Assembly: GCA_022644775.1 (NCBI GenBank)
Contig: JALCHN010000002.1
Span: 30,707-94,706, forward strand
Length of the DNA: 64,000 nucleotides
Source of the DNA: Eggerthellaceae bacterium
GTDB taxonomy: Bacteria; Actinomycetota; Coriobacteriia; Coriobacteriales; Eggerthellaceae
Direction of reading: 5' to 3'
Below, in pieces: positions 63,995 to 64,000 of this stretch. The notes beneath the pieces are model-generated. The model saw only the letters and a program-made list of their open reading frames with translations, searched no databases and was not told the origin of the DNA. Both the position numbers and the translations under genes were made by a program. Position 1 is the stretch's first letter. Every line of letters starts with the position of its first letter.

Positions 63995-64000
63995 CGCCCG

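Overview
The window is high-GC, densely coded bacterial DNA with an actinobacterial look. It carries a rimP-nusA-ylxR-infB-rbfA-nrnA-truB-ribF-dnaG block, a DinB with a CGAAC-type SOS-like site, a LuxR regulator fused to a multi-spanning membrane domain, a Tat-exported FMN-binding lipoprotein, 2-oxoacid:ferredoxin oxidoreductase and many radical SAM enzymes. This suggests an anaerobic member of the Coriobacteriia (Eggerthellaceae-like). That placement is inferred from gene content, not from an rRNA gene.

Layout. 1-160 is the end of an unidentified gene. 190-1981 is about 1.8 kb without a credible gene, rich in decayed duplications, with a 152-bp element bounded by near-perfect 24-bp inverted repeats. 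1982-5588 holds dinB, a PLP-aminotransferase-fold gene that lacks the Schiff-base lysine, and a DegV protein. 5923-12724 is an ileS-lspA-rluD-hemH-coaBC run followed by tRNA-Pro(GGG). 12906-15181 is a decayed island: four copies of a 26-nt motif, a wrecked FecCD permease, a substrate-binding-protein remnant, and an inverted 3' fragment of a tRNA-Pro. 15182-19587 is a flavin locus: RibU-like ECF subunit, Tat lipoprotein with two FMN-attachment motifs, membrane LuxR regulator and ApbE flavin transferase. 19594-23361 is a minus-strand operon of TcdA, YgiQ radical SAM and a hydrolase-fold protein without its serine nucleophile. 23654-26507 holds a radical SAM/SPASM gene, proC and a LOG protein. 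26569-30322 is an FMN riboswitch followed by ribD-ribE-ribBA-ribH, with a TetR gene overlapping tail to tail. 31041-45072 is murI, then the large translation/RNA block through dnaG, then def-fmt-rsmB. 45169-51264 combines an acyl-CoA synthetase, an XRE-cupin regulator and a P-loop ATPase-ferredoxin-2-oxoacid oxidoreductase operon. 51355-53545 encodes a MEMO-AMMECR1 fusion and its radical SAM partner, followed by yqeY and a Crp/Fnr gene. 54933-62071 is a minus-strand set: patatin, TetR, MMPL transporter and a very large secreted heptad-repeat protein. The window ends with divergent ridA and ilvA.

How the genes work together. Flavin is the strongest theme: de novo riboflavin synthesis under an FMN riboswitch, RibF, riboflavin uptake, an exported flavoprotein and the enzyme that attaches FMN to it. 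The RibU / two-site lipoprotein / ApbE set recalls the flavin part of the Listeria extracellular electron transfer system, but here the lipoprotein is a Tat substrate and ApbE has no export signal, so flavin may be attached in the cytoplasm before export. A second theme is enzyme folds that have lost their catalytic residue (the aminotransferase-like and hydrolase-like genes), which look like functional pseudoenzymes rather than broken genes because their frames are intact.
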